Below, one piece after another: positions 34,658 through 43,716 of a stretch of DNA of 64,000 nucleotides. How positions within the stretch are numbered: the first letter of the stretch is position 1; the number at the start of each line of letters is the position of its first letter. Location: contig CM056379.1 of NCBI GenBank assembly GCA_029718625.1, positions 67,264,670 through 67,328,669 on the forward strand, given 5' to 3'. Source of the stretch: Synaphobranchus kaupii. Its lineage: Eukaryota; Chordata; Actinopteri; Anguilliformes; Synaphobranchidae. The translations under genes were made by a program, and so were the position numbers. The notes beneath the pieces are model-generated. The model did no database searches, had not been told where the DNA came from, and saw only the letters and a list, made by a program, of their open reading frames with translations.

Positions 34658-35407
34658 TCAGTCAAGGTGGAGTCTGAAGAGGTGTGTCTTCAGGCCTCGA
34701 CAGAATGCAGGCAGGGTTGGAGTAGAACGTAGGGGAATGGGAAGTTCATTCCACCACTGAGGAGCTAAGGTGGAAAAACTCCGCAGTTGGGACGAGTGAG
34801 AGCCTTTGACACGGAGGGGGGGAAGTGCGAGTCGCCCTGCTGTAGAAGAGCGAAGTGGTCGAGCAGGAACATAGTTCTGGATTAAGTCCTGCAGGTAGGC
34901 GGGGCCTGTCCTATTGACTGCAGTGTAGGCCAGGGTCAGAACTTTGAACCTGATCCTGGCTGCAACTGGCAGCCAGTGGAGTGACCTCAGCAGGGGGGTT
35001 ACATGGGAAAATTTCGAGAGGTTGAACACAAGCCGGGCAGCTGCATTCTGGATCAGTTGAAGAGGCAGAATGGTGCAGGCTGGTAGGCTTGCGAGCAGGG
35101 AGTTGCAGTAGTCCAGGCGTGAGGTGACCATGGTCTGGACAAGAAGCTGGGTGGAGTAGGTGGTCAGGTACGGTCGAATCCTCCTGATGTTGTACAGGAG
35201 GAACCTGCAGGACCGAGCCGTCGCCCTGATGTGCTCTTTGAAGTCCAGCCGGTCGTCCAGGACCACCCCCAGGTTCCTTGCAGAGCGGGAGGCAGCCACC
35301 ACGGTCCCGTCAACGGTGATGGAGAGGTCATGTAGTGGGAAGGTCTTGTATGGCATGAAGAGGAGCTCTGTCTTGTCAAGGTTGAGCTTCAGGTGATGGG
35401 TAGCCAT
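34658..35407 (-). pseudogene. L2 ORF2 C-terminal part
   Basis: 249 open codons covering the RT thumb and C-terminal region: HLKLNLDKTELLFMP (residues 4-18), NLGVVLDDRLDFKEH, TSRLDYCNSLLASLP, PRPL-like RPLRSSTAGRLALPPL and the terminal WNELPIPLRS...FRLHLD. The real frame runs further upstream to the insertion point near 35478. Short deletions occur just after the YADD box. It separated from its N-terminal half (40202-42105) when the LTR element inserted. Confidence 0.9.
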
Positions 35408-35482
35408 CCACTCAGAGATGTCAGTCAGACAAGCAGATATCCTCTCCTTAACCGGTGGAGTAGAGGGAGGGAAGTTGAGTAT

Positions 35483-36182
35483 TGTAGGATATCTAATATT
35501 TCCCCTCTTCTCTCTATCTCTGTCGCTCTCTGTCTCTCTCTCTCTCTCAACCCCCCAACATCAAAGATAAGCCAGTCTTTGTCATAAATGACCCCTCTCC
35601 CCCCCCTCCCCCATACCTTAACCCAATCAGGACAGGGATGGTCTTCCTGTGGAGGTATTTTATACTTGCACCGCAAAAAAAGAATTAGTCAGTTTTGGAG
35701 TTTGTTGGTGAAGAAGTCTTTCTTTTTGGTTCCTCGTGCGTTTCCTTTTGTTCCTGTTCAGCTGGAGGGTAAATAATTTTGAAATTTTTGGCTTATCTCT
35801 CTCTTTACTGGTATTTCCTAATTCATGTCTGGTTTAATGCCTTCACTTTTGTGAATTATAAGTAGTCAGCCTACATTCCTTAGTGAATGTATGATTTCAA
35901 TTCATTATTCCAATTGACTGTTTTCGCTTAATAAAATTACTTAATCTCAAGACCTGATTTAGACGAATTTGGCGATTTAATTGATGATTGTAATTTTTAA
36001 TAATAATTATTAAATTAAATCACGTAAAACTTATTTTGAATGTAGGTTAAGTGAGGGGTTCTAGCACGCAATATCGCTTGTGTTCAGTATTCAGAGTGCT
36101 GAACGTTTTAACAAGGGCATTGACTGTTGGAAGCACTGGATTCAGATAATACACATTTTACCTAGTCCTCACTTGCCCGACA
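35483..36182 (+). repeat. LTR1 (5') of the tRNA-Gln element
   Basis: 700 bp, TGTAGG...CCGACA. A CT-rich stretch (35517-35555) and CCCC-rich stretch (35590-35615) lie near the start. It has AATAAAA at about 35931. It lacks a 55-bp block found in LTR2 (about 39925-39980). Confidence 0.9.
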
Positions 36183-36186
36183 TAAT

Positions 36187-36204
36187 TGGAGGTTCCACCG
36201 AGAT
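36187..36204 (+). other. Primer-binding site, tRNA-Gln
   Basis: TGGAGGTTCCACCGAGAT, four bases after LTR1, is an 18/18 match to the complement of the vertebrate tRNA-Gln 3' end (recalled: ...ATCTCGGTGGAACCTCCA). Confidence 0.88.
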
Positions 36205-36345
36205 AGGTTGTCCTATAGCATACTAAATTATACTATTGAGTAAACTGCGGTAAACTCTGAGACATGTTCAAATCTTTTTCTAATCGACTGGTCTTAGATT
36301 GATTGATTTTATTTTGAAAAAAAAAATATATATACATATATTATT

Positions 36346-37347
36346 ATGGCATACCAGACAAAGAGAGAGATGCCTCATTTACCCTCCACTGCTGGCCTAC
36401 CAGCATTCCCTGGCCAGTCAAGGTTGGATCAGCAGTGGTATCTCATGATATCAGAACGGCAATGGACAGACACAGCAGCCCAGCCTGGTGAGGAGACTGT
36501 CGAACCCCTGGAGGCAGAACCTGCTACTGCAGACACAGCAGCCCAGCCTGGTGAGGAGACCGTCAAACCCCTGGGGACAGAACCTGCTACTGCAGACGCA
36601 GCAGCCCAGCCTGGTGAGGAGACCGTTGAACCGCAGGACGCGGAACCGGCTTCTAAAGGCCCATCAGCCCTGCCAGGTGGAGAGGTCTACGCACCCCAAC
36701 AGGTGGAGTCAGCCCCCACAGAAAAGTCCACCCAGGCCGAGGACCCCACCCCACCCCTTGTGGGCTTTTCTTCCCCTCCTGCTGCTTCCCCTCCTGCTGA
36801 ATCCGGGGAACCTCTGTTTGCTGCACAGACAGAAGGGGTGTGCTCTGTGGACTCTCCCACTTCCACAGTTCCTGTGATGGAGGAGATAGGGGGACTTCTG
36901 CGAAAGTCTCGCTCCCCTATCAGAGCTGTAAAGAGACCCCGGGAGAAACGGAGCAGGAAGCCAACCCCCGGCCGTTTTACGACTCCTCTGGCCCTCAAAG
37001 TCTCCGCCAGAGTGTTGTCTTGCACTCCAAAGCAAGATGAAAGCAGGCAATTTAGCACAACAGTTTCCCCCACCCTTGTCTCTCCACCCCCGAGCCACAC
37101 CTGCAAACTTCGCACACACACGTCATCCAAGGAGAGTGCAAGAGCCCCTGTCCGACATCAGAAGTGTTCGGAGAGCAGTGATGGACTGGAGGCCTACGAG
37201 GGACGATCAGCCCAGCTGCCCAGAGAGGGAACCAAAGCCAAAACTGGCATAGACCCCTGGACAGAGATGAGATGGGCGTGGTTAAGGGGCATCCACGTGC
37301 GGAAGAAGCAAGATGACAGGATGCCTCCTGTCATCCCGGTTTGCTGA
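36346..37347 (+). CDS. Orphan ORF of the tRNA-Gln LTR element (333 aa)
   Basis: The only long frame in the element, beginning 142 bp after the primer site. Residues about 41-105 are three 21-residue repeats (63-bp period at 36469, 36532 and 36595), each of the type TAAQPGEETVEPLEAEPA. A Pro/Ser-rich middle follows, then a basic patch (about 180-210) RKSRSPIRAVKRPREKRSRK. There is no zinc knuckle, protease or RT motif and no signal peptide or membrane segment. An acidic-then-basic low-complexity protein could be a degenerate Gag or an RNA-binding helper; neither is shown. Its intact frame inside a dead host element suggests recent insertion or selection. Confidence 0.6.
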   Translation: MAYQTKREMPHLPSTAGLPAFPGQSRLDQQWYLMISERQWTDTAAQPGEETVEPLEAEPATADTAAQPGEETVKPLGTEPATADAAAQPGEETVEPQDAEPASKGPSALPGGEVYAPQQVESAPTEKSTQAEDPTPPLVGFSSPPAASPPAESGEPLFAAQTEGVCSVDSPTSTVPVMEEIGGLLRKSRSPIRAVKRPREKRSRKPTPGRFTTPLALKVSARVLSCTPKQDESRQFSTTVSPTLVSPPPSHTCKLRTHTSSKESARAPVRHQKCSESSDGLEAYEGRSAQLPREGTKAKTGIDPWTEMRWAWLRGIHVRKKQDDRMPPVIPVC

Positions 37348-37419
37348 ACGCTGTGGCCCTCCGCAGCCAAAGGACTGCCAGTAACCACACTGGGGTTCTA
37401 GGAGGTAAAATGCACATGG

Positions 37420-37452
37420 CACCCCCCCCCCCCCCCCCCACCACCCCCCCCA
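37420..37452. repeat. Poly-C tract
   Basis: A long C run broken by ACCA, directly before tandem unit 1; a shorter C run (38461-38468) precedes unit 2. Confidence 0.85.
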
Positions 37453-38395
37453 CATCCCTACCACCACCTTTTAACATAAGACAATGCCCATGTTTTTAAG
37501 TCCCTTTTCTAAAGTGTAGGTGCCCCCTCCAATGCTGTTCCTGGACACTTGTGGACAAGTCTGCCCTATTCAGGTGATTATTTGGACTGGCAATCTTGTG
37601 GATGGTAAATCCTGTCCGTAAGGTTCCCCTGAATGGACTAAGTGCTTATAACATGCAGTGTTCCCCTCTTCACATGTTGCTGTGAGTGATAAGGCCTAAA
37701 CCCTCAAGTCCCACAGTCTTCTCCTGCCACTCCCCGAAGGACCCCCAGAGGCACAAGTGCAACCGGACACATACCCTGCCGCGGGAAGCTAGCCTAAGCG
37801 ACTGCCGTCAGCAGTCCACCCAACTGGACCCGAGCTCAAGGAGCCAAAACGGATTCTGACAGGGAAAGAGGTGCTTCCCCGCCCGTCAGTAGAGAGGTCT
37901 TGACCGCACTTTTCCGCCTGTGGATCGTCCAGCTGCCTGTCACAGGAGACAGAGACCCCCGCACGCTGTGCAGAATTGGTAGAGACACTGTGGAATTAGG
38001 CGGCCTTTCACTCACACAGTTACAACATTAAGGGGAATAAGCACTGCATGTTAACCAAGCAAGTCCAGGGAACCTCTTCCCTTGCCAATCCAGATACCCT
38101 AACACTGGAGAAGGAAGAGACTGAACCAAGGTGCCATGACAGCAGTGACAAAAAAATAAAAATGTCTGCACCACACCATATCATCACAATGGGACTATTA
38201 AACTGGACATGGACTAATTGTTTTAAAGATGGTTAGTGAACCATAAGGACACTTGTTTTCATGCAGCTATCATTGTACAATGATATATATAATGTCCAAA
38301 TGTGTGGTTGTTATGATGATGGAACGATAGGCTCTTAGCAGCTGCATGCACCTATCGTTCCAAGAGAGGGAATGACGGGATGTTGCCTAATGTCT
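37437..38395 (+). repeat. Internal tandem unit 1 of the LTR element
   Basis: About 0.95 kb, starting CATCCCTACCACCACCTTTT. Repeated as unit 2 with many substitutions. It ends in a hairpin, a purine tract AAGAGAGGGA and a degenerate LTR-like start, so it looks like an older 3' end of the element. Confidence 0.85.
38320..38362 (+). other. Conserved hairpin, unit 1
   Basis: The 11-bp stem GGAACGATAGG / CCTATCGTTCC (plus an outer T-A pair) encloses a 19-nt loop CTCTTAGCAGCTGCATGCA. A purine tract follows directly. Confidence 0.85.
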
Positions 38396-38397
38396 TT

Positions 38398-38470
38398 TGC
38401 TCTTTCTCTCTCCCTCTCTCTGTCTCTCTCTCTCGGCCTCTCTCTCTCTGCCTCTCTCTGCCCCCCCCAT
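38398..38470. repeat. CT-rich low-complexity tract
   Basis: TCTCTCTC runs followed by CCCCCCCC separate the two tandem units. They resemble the pyrimidine-rich start of the LTR. Confidence 0.8.
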
Positions 38471-39375
38471 CCCTACCACCACCTTTTACCCTAATACCAT
38501 GCCCATGTTGTGTTTAAGCCCCTTTTATAGAGTGTAGGTGCCCCGCCAAATACTGTTCATGGACACTTATGGACAAGCCTGCCCTATTCATGTGATTATT
38601 TAGACTGGCAATCCCGTGGACGGTAAACCCTGTCCGTAAGGTTCCCCTGCATGGACTGACAGCGGTCATAACATGCAGTGCTATCATTAATTGTTTCGCT
38701 CTTCACATGTTGCGGTGAGTGATAATGCCTAAGCCCTCAACTCCCACAGTCTTCTCCTGCCATTCCCTAAAGGACACCCACAGACACAAGTGCAAACAAG
38801 TGCAACCGGTCCCACACCCTGCCGCGGCAAGCTAGCCTAAGCAACTGCCGTCAGCAGTCCACCCAATTGGATCCAGGCTAAAGGAGCCCAATTGGATCCA
38901 GGCCAAAATGGATTCCGACAGGGAAAGAGGCGCTTCCCCGCCCGTCAGAAGAGAGGTCCTGACTGCACTTTGCCACCTGTGGATCGTCCAGCTTCCTGTC
39001 ACAGGAGACAGAGCCCCCGCACGCCGTGCAGAACTGGTAGAGACACTGTGGAGTAGGTTGCATTTCACTCACGCAATTGCAACAATAATGGAAAAAGCAC
39101 TGCATGTTACCCAAGTCCAGGGAAGTTCTGGTCCCTTGCCAGTCTAGATACCCGGACACTGGAGAAGGAAGAGACTGAACCAGGGTGTCATAACAGCAGC
39201 GACACGAAAGAGTGTCTAATAGAGATATGACTCTAGATCACAAAGGGACTATTAAACTGGGCATGGACTAAATGTTTTAAAAATGGTTGGTGAACCCTTT
39301 GGACAGTTGTTTTTGTTGTTAGCAGGTAACTGCATCTTCAATGTCCAAATGTGTAATGTGATTCCTATTTGGTGA

Positions 39376-39418
39376 TGTAAGAATAGGTTTTTAGCAGGTG
39401 CATGCACCTATTCTTACA
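39376..39418 (+). other. Conserved hairpin, unit 2, next to the polypurine tract
   Basis: The stem GTAAGAATAGG / CCTATTCTTAC (plus an outer T-A pair) encloses a 19-nt loop TTTTTAGCAGGTGCATGCA. Three stem positions differ from unit 1 and each is compensated on the other strand. Confidence 0.88.
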
Positions 39419-39429
39419 AGAGAGGGATG
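39418..39429 (+). other. Polypurine tract of the tRNA-Gln element
   Basis: AAGAGAGGGA directly before the TG of LTR2, immediately after the hairpin. Confidence 0.8.
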
Positions 39430-40197
39430 TAGGATATCTAATATTTCCCCCCTTCTCTCTATCTCTGTCACTCTCTCACTCTCACCCCCCCAACATCAAA
39501 GATAAGCCAGTCTTTGTCATAAATGACCCCTCTCCCCCCCCTCCCCCCTCCCCCATACCTTAACCCAATCAGGACAGGGATGGTCTTCCTGTGGAGGTAT
39601 TTTATGAGTGTACCGCAGAAAAAGAAGTTAGTCAATTGTTGAGTCTGTTTGGAGTTTGTTGGTGAAGAAGTCATTCTTTTTGGTTCCTCGTGCGTTTCCT
39701 TTTGTTCCTGTTCAGCTGGAGGGTAAATAATTTGCCAATTTTTGGCTGATAAGCCAAATACTCTTTACTGGTATTTCCTAATTAATGTCTGGTTTAATGC
39801 CTTCACTTTTGTGAATTCTAAGTAGTCAGCCTACATTCCTTAGTGAATGTATGATTTCAATTAATTATTCCAATTGACTGTTTTTTCTTAATAAAATTAC
39901 TTAATCTCAAGACGTGATTTAGACTTTGTTTTGGCTTGTTGGTTGATCCACCAGGTTACTGTTCGACTTACCTATTAACGAATTTGGCGATTTAATTGAT
40001 GATTGTAATTTTTAATAATAATTATTAAATTAAATAACGTAAAACTTATTTTGAATGTAGGTTAAGTGAGGGGTTCTAGCACGCAATATCGCTTGTGTTC
40101 AGTATTCAGAGTGCTGAACGTTTTAACAAGGGCATTGTCTGTTGGAACCGCTGGATTCAGAAAATACACATTTTACCTAGTCCTCACTTACCCGACA
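39430..40197 (+). repeat. LTR2 (3') of the tRNA-Gln element
   Basis: 768 bp, near-identical to LTR1 except for a 55-bp block absent from LTR1 and small changes in the C- and CT-rich tracts. Confidence 0.9.
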
Positions 40198-40201
40198 GTA
40201 T

Positions 40202-42105
40202 CATCAGCATAGCTATGGTATGAGAAGCCATGTGAATGAATTACTGAGCCAAGAGACTTAGTATACATATAGAACAGCAGAGGACCCAGTACAGATCCCT
40301 GCGGGACTCCTGTAGACAGGGGATGGGGAGCAGAGATGGAACCCTTCCAGGAGACTTGGTAGGATCTATCAGTGAGATACGATACAAACCAAGAGAGGGC
40401 AGTTCCAGAAATGCCCATCTCAGCGAGTGGGGAGATCAGGAGTTTGTGGTTGACCGTGTCGAATGCCGCAGACAGGTCAAGGAGAATCAGAACAGAGGAG
40501 AGAGAGGAGGCTCTAGCAGTGGCGAGTGCCTCCGTCACGGCCAGGAGAGCAGTTTCAATGGAATGGCCGGTTCTGAAGCCGGACTGATGCGGGTCAAGCA
40601 GGTTGTTCTGGTGGAGAAAAACAGACAGTTGGTTAAGGACAGCACGTTCAATTGTTTTGGACAGGAAGGGCAAGAGAGATACAGGATGGTAGTTCCTGAC
40701 ATCAGTGGGATCCAAGCTAGGTTTTTTAAGGAGTGGGGTTACACGGGCAGTTTTAAAGGCAGCAGGAACATGGCCTCAGATTAGGGAGGTGTTAATAATG
40801 GAGGACAGATATGGAAGGAGCTCAGCAGATATAGACTGGAGGACTGCTGAAGGTATGGCTTTTAGTGGACAGGTGGTTGCGCGATGGCACGTCACCAGCT
40901 GGAGCACATCTGAGTCCTCCAGAATCTTGAAGGACGACAGTGTAGCGATGGGTTCAGTATGGGGGATGTGGGGTGTCACCGGATGCGTGAAGGAGTTCCG
41001 ATCCCTTCCCCTCAAAGTGGGTCAGGAAGTCATCTGCAGAATGGGAGGAGGGTGAAGGGGGTGGAGGGGGGATGAGCAGGGAGGAGAAGGTGGAAAAGAG
41101 TTTATGTGGGTTAGATACACATGCATCAATTTTAGACTGGAAAAATGAAGTTTTAGCTGATGTGGTTGCAGCTGTGAAGGCTGCCAGCAGAGTGTGGTAG
41201 GAGGCCAGGTCATCTGGGGATCTGGATTTCCTCCACTTTCTCTCAGCGGCTCGCAGCATGGTTCTGCTGGATCTGAGAGAATCCGTCAGCCACGGGGAGG
41301 GGGGTGATATGGTTTGGAGACAAGAGGACATAGTGAGTTGAGAGACTGAGAGAGGCATGAGTTAAACACAGAGGTGGCAACATCAATAGGCATTTTAGCA
41401 AAGGCAGCAGGAGGAGGAAGTGCAGAGAGAGCAGAAGTAGTGAGAGAGGAGTGTGAGAGGGTGCGGAGATTTCTCCTGAACATAACAGTGGGTGGGTTGT
41501 TAGCGGAGTTGAGGGAGAGTGGGCAGGAGAGAGAAAATGAGATGAAGAAATGGTCCGATACGTGGAGGGGGTTCACCGTGAGTTCAGATGTGGCGCAACT
41601 CCTGGTGAGTACAAGGTCCAGTTGGTTACCACCCTTGTGGGTGGCAGCCGATGGGGACTGAGTGAGGGCAAAGGACTGGAGGAGTGAGGTGACACTGGAT
41701 AGCTGGGAACTGTCTGGTTGGAGCTTGAAGTCTCCCAGTAGGATTACAGGGGTACCATCCTCAGGGAAGGAGCTCAGGAGAGTGTCCAGTTCATCCAGGA
41801 AAGCGCCGAGCGGACCTGGAGGGCGATAGAGAACAACAATGTTAAGTGCAGATGGGTGAGTTACAGTGACTGCAAGGAGGAGATATTCAGGCAGGGTACA
41901 GTGGGAATAGAGAATTTCCAGGACGTGGAAATGAGCAAACTAGTACCCCCCGCCTCTGCCAGAGGCCCTGGGGGTGTGGGAGAAGGAGTAGCCAGCAGAC
42001 AGAGCAGCTGGAGTGGCTGTGTTATCGGGAGTGATCCAGGTTTCAGTGAGAGCCAGGAAGTGGAGGGACTTCACCTTGGCATAAGCAGTGATGAAGTCAG
42101 AAGTC
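40202..42105 (-). pseudogene. L2 ORF2 endonuclease end and RT N-terminal part
   Basis: Minus-strand pieces. The C-terminal part of the endonuclease starts near 42105 (HFLALTETWITPDNTA, with SFSHTPRASGRGGG). The linker is at 41576-41286 (MNPLHVSDHFFISFSL) and 41358-40954. The RT is at 40715-40202 with NYHPVSLLPFLSKTIER, SGFRTGHSIETALL, LDLSAAFDTVNHKLL (first catalytic Asp), TGVPQGSVLGPLLF and YADDT (catalytic Asp pair). The frame is cut immediately after YADDT by the LTR element. Several frameshifts are present, for example near 41000-41020. Confidence 0.9.
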
Positions 42106-42113
42106 ATTTGTAC

Positions 42114-42392
42114 CGTGGCCTTAAAGCAAAACTGCACTTCCCTACACATGATTACTCCAAGGTGGAATGTTCGTGTTCGTCTGGTGTGTTTACATATGTC
42201 AAGAAGGTAGGGTTTCTCCCCCCATGGGCATTGTACGGCTATCCGCACCGTTTGTGGGTCGTCTATAATCCAATCAGCTCTAAAAAATTCAGGGTGTTCT
42301 GCATATATTGGTGCTAAAAACTGATCACGATAAGGCATTACCGTTTCACACCTGCAGTCGAATGGGCATCTTCTCCTAAATGTATGCGTCAT
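42114..42392 (-). pseudogene. ERV post-env ORF 2, 5' segment
   Basis: Starts at ATG 42392, which overlaps the TGA of the preceding ORF (ATGA). The N-terminus is basic and Cys-rich (RRRCPFDCRC), followed by VMPYRDQFLAPIYAEHPEFF and CPWGEKPYLLDICKHT. At 42113 an L2 element begins; the remaining part is at 34151-34349. Together they would be about 160 codons. No resemblance to known accessory proteins is recognised. Confidence 0.55.
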
Positions 42393-42853
42393 CTTACTCC
42401 TTTTTTCTTGTACACCTCAGAGGTGCACCATCCGCCATATGTTTTACACGGGCCGGATATTCTGGTTCCAAATCGTGTGGGTGGTGGTACATGTGTATTA
42501 TAGAAAGTACAGACTGCAGGTCTGGTTGTAAATAAAACATCAGAATTTAACATGACACTCAGAAACACTTCCTTGGTGTTTACAGAAATCTCCGTATGGC
42601 AGTGATCAATAACAATCCTCACCCATGCTATGGCCAGAAACTGTACTTCCTTTACCAAAATGCCCATAAGTCCTTGGGTCTCTCTACTCCTGTACGTTGT
42701 GATCTTTGCATGCTGCAGCTGGATAACAGGTTTACCTTTCCTCCAGCTTGGCAACAATGGGCGAGACGGAATCTGCCACGCGCCTTTAAAGGGTAGTATC
42801 TGCTCAATGTCCTCTGCCACACGTCGAGCTCTCCCTTCAATACCGGCCATCAA
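42389..42853 (-). CDS. ERV post-env ORF 1 (154 aa), function unknown
   Basis: Open frame from MMAGIEGRARRVAEDIEQIL to ...YKKKGVR, downstream of env and overlapping the next ORF by ATGA. It is basic, with no signal peptide or obvious membrane helix. A middle segment (KEVQFLAIAWVRIVIDHCHT) is moderately hydrophobic. A polypyrimidine-AG acceptor lies about 230 bp upstream, so it could be expressed from a spliced mRNA. It may be an accessory gene of a complex retrovirus or a second copy of an ORF2-like domain; the similarity between them (VRI-V start, cysteines) is too weak to claim. Confidence 0.5.
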   Translation of the reverse strand: MMAGIEGRARRVAEDIEQILPFKGAWQIPSRPLLPSWRKGKPVIQLQHAKITTYRSRETQGLMGILVKEVQFLAIAWVRIVIDHCHTEISVNTKEVFLSVMLNSDVLFTTRPAVCTFYNTHVPPPTRFGTRISGPCKTYGGWCTSEVYKKKGVR

Positions 42854-43087
42854 ACCAATATATCTATGTCAAGTAGATGGGCATTTTTACATCCTTTCAC
42901 CCCATAACAACATTCTATTTCATTATCAATCATGTCTGGGGCAGATTTCCAAAGGCATCTGGACTAAGTGTTCTGCTTTATAGCACAGTTTCCTAATTTG
43001 TCTACTTTTAACTACAGCTCTTTGTTGCCTGCTCCAGAAATGGCTAATGTCTCTGAGATGTACAACCAAAAAACCTCCCACTTTTGT

Positions 43088-43106
43088 CTAGGAAGGAGAA
43101 AAAGAT
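43088..43106 (-). promoter_or_regulatory. Candidate splice acceptor before the post-env ORFs
   Basis: The minus strand reads CTTTTTCTCCTTCCTAG, a good pyrimidine tract plus CTAG, just downstream of the env stop. It would serve subgenomic mRNAs for ORFs 1 and 2. Confidence 0.4.
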
Positions 43107-43139
43107 TGCACCTCTCTTACACCTCTCAAGCCCTACTCT

Positions 43140-43709
43140 TTATCCATAATAGTCTAGTTGTTCATATGCAGGAGCTTGCACATTTTCATATTTCGTCAGC
43201 TTGACTGTGGTTACTTCCACTTTTTGGTGTTTCACGAGTCCAAGACGATGTTCCTCTGCTACCTGGTTCACTTTTGCAACCAGTGGATATGCTCCCACAA
43301 TTCTGGTGAGAAAAGATCTCAAAACAGGTAATAAACAACACAACAGTATTACCACGCATATAAGTGTTACAACAATTATGGCGCCTGCCTTTGCAAACCA
43401 CGCTCCCCATTTTCCAAGGGAAGTGTCCAACCAGTCCCAGACCTCATGTCCAAATCCTGCATTGTCTGTTACTTCCTTTCTCAGTCCCTTCAGCTTTATC
43501 ATAGCCTTTGTGAATGTTCCAGTAGGTGAAGTGTTATTCGGGATAAAAGTGCAACAGTGGTCTCCAAAGAGAACACACACTCCACCTTTCTCTGCCAGTA
43601 ACCAGTCCAATGCTTGTCTATTTTGTCCAGTCATTTTGCTTGTAGCAGACAGCTGTTCTCCCAATGCTGTCAATGCATCCTCCGTATAGTTAATAAATCT
43701 CTGCTGGTT
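43140..43709 (-). pseudogene. env: ERV envelope, transmembrane subunit
   Basis: Membrane-fusion subunit of the envelope glycoprotein. Visible features: the immunosuppressive-domain-like stretch QNRQALDWLLAEKGGVC, directly followed by the CX6CC motif (CVLFGDHCC) typical of gamma-type TM subunits; a Trp-rich membrane-proximal region (EVWDWLDTSLGKWGAWF); one transmembrane helix (AIIVVTLICVVILLCCLL); and a ~45-residue cytoplasmic tail with tyrosines ending QLDYYG. The open stretch begins at 43673, but coding sequence continues up to 43709, where a TIR element separates it from the SU part. The sequence of this part itself looks intact. Confidence 0.9.
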
Positions 43710-43716
43710 ATAATAT

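Larger units (their letters stand above)
38462..39429 (+). repeat. Internal tandem unit 2 of the LTR element
   Basis: Second copy of the 1-kb internal region, running directly into LTR2. A 79-codon frame (38908-39144, MDSDRERGASPPV...) has a degenerate counterpart in unit 1. It also has an internal repeat of CCCAATTGGATCCAGGC (38863 and 38888). Confidence 0.85.
35483..40197 (+). mobile_element. Non-autonomous LTR retrotransposon primed by tRNA-Gln
   Basis: Two direct LTRs (35483-36182 and 39430-40197), both beginning TGTAGGATAT and ending CCGACA. A 4-bp target duplication GTAT (35479-35482 and 40198-40201) lies in the L2 RT gene. A primer site matching tRNA-Gln follows LTR1 and a purine tract precedes LTR2. 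The interior has no protease, RT or integrase, only one 333-codon orphan ORF and a tandemly duplicated ~1-kb region. It must therefore have been mobilised by an autonomous partner that is not in this window. Confidence 0.9.
34358..42105 (-). mobile_element. L2-type LINE, 5'-truncated, split by an LTR element
   Basis: Flanked by ATTTGTAC at 34350-34357 and 42106-42113, an 8-bp target duplication. On the minus strand the element starts inside the endonuclease domain (about 42105) and ends in TTTGGATAAAAGCGTCTGCT followed by AAATGAATGTAATGTAATG, the standard fish L2 tail. The segment 35483-40197 is a later LTR-element insertion. The LINE itself is therefore about 3.0 kb, severely 5'-truncated compared with a full L2. 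Confidence 0.92.

Noticed and set aside
36687..37130. Antisense frames of 136-147 codons opposite the orphan ORF of the LTR element
   Set aside because: Wrong strand for the element and explained by its biased composition.
40323..41661. Plus-strand frames up to 153 codons over the L2 element
   Set aside because: Antisense to recognised RT and endonuclease blocks.
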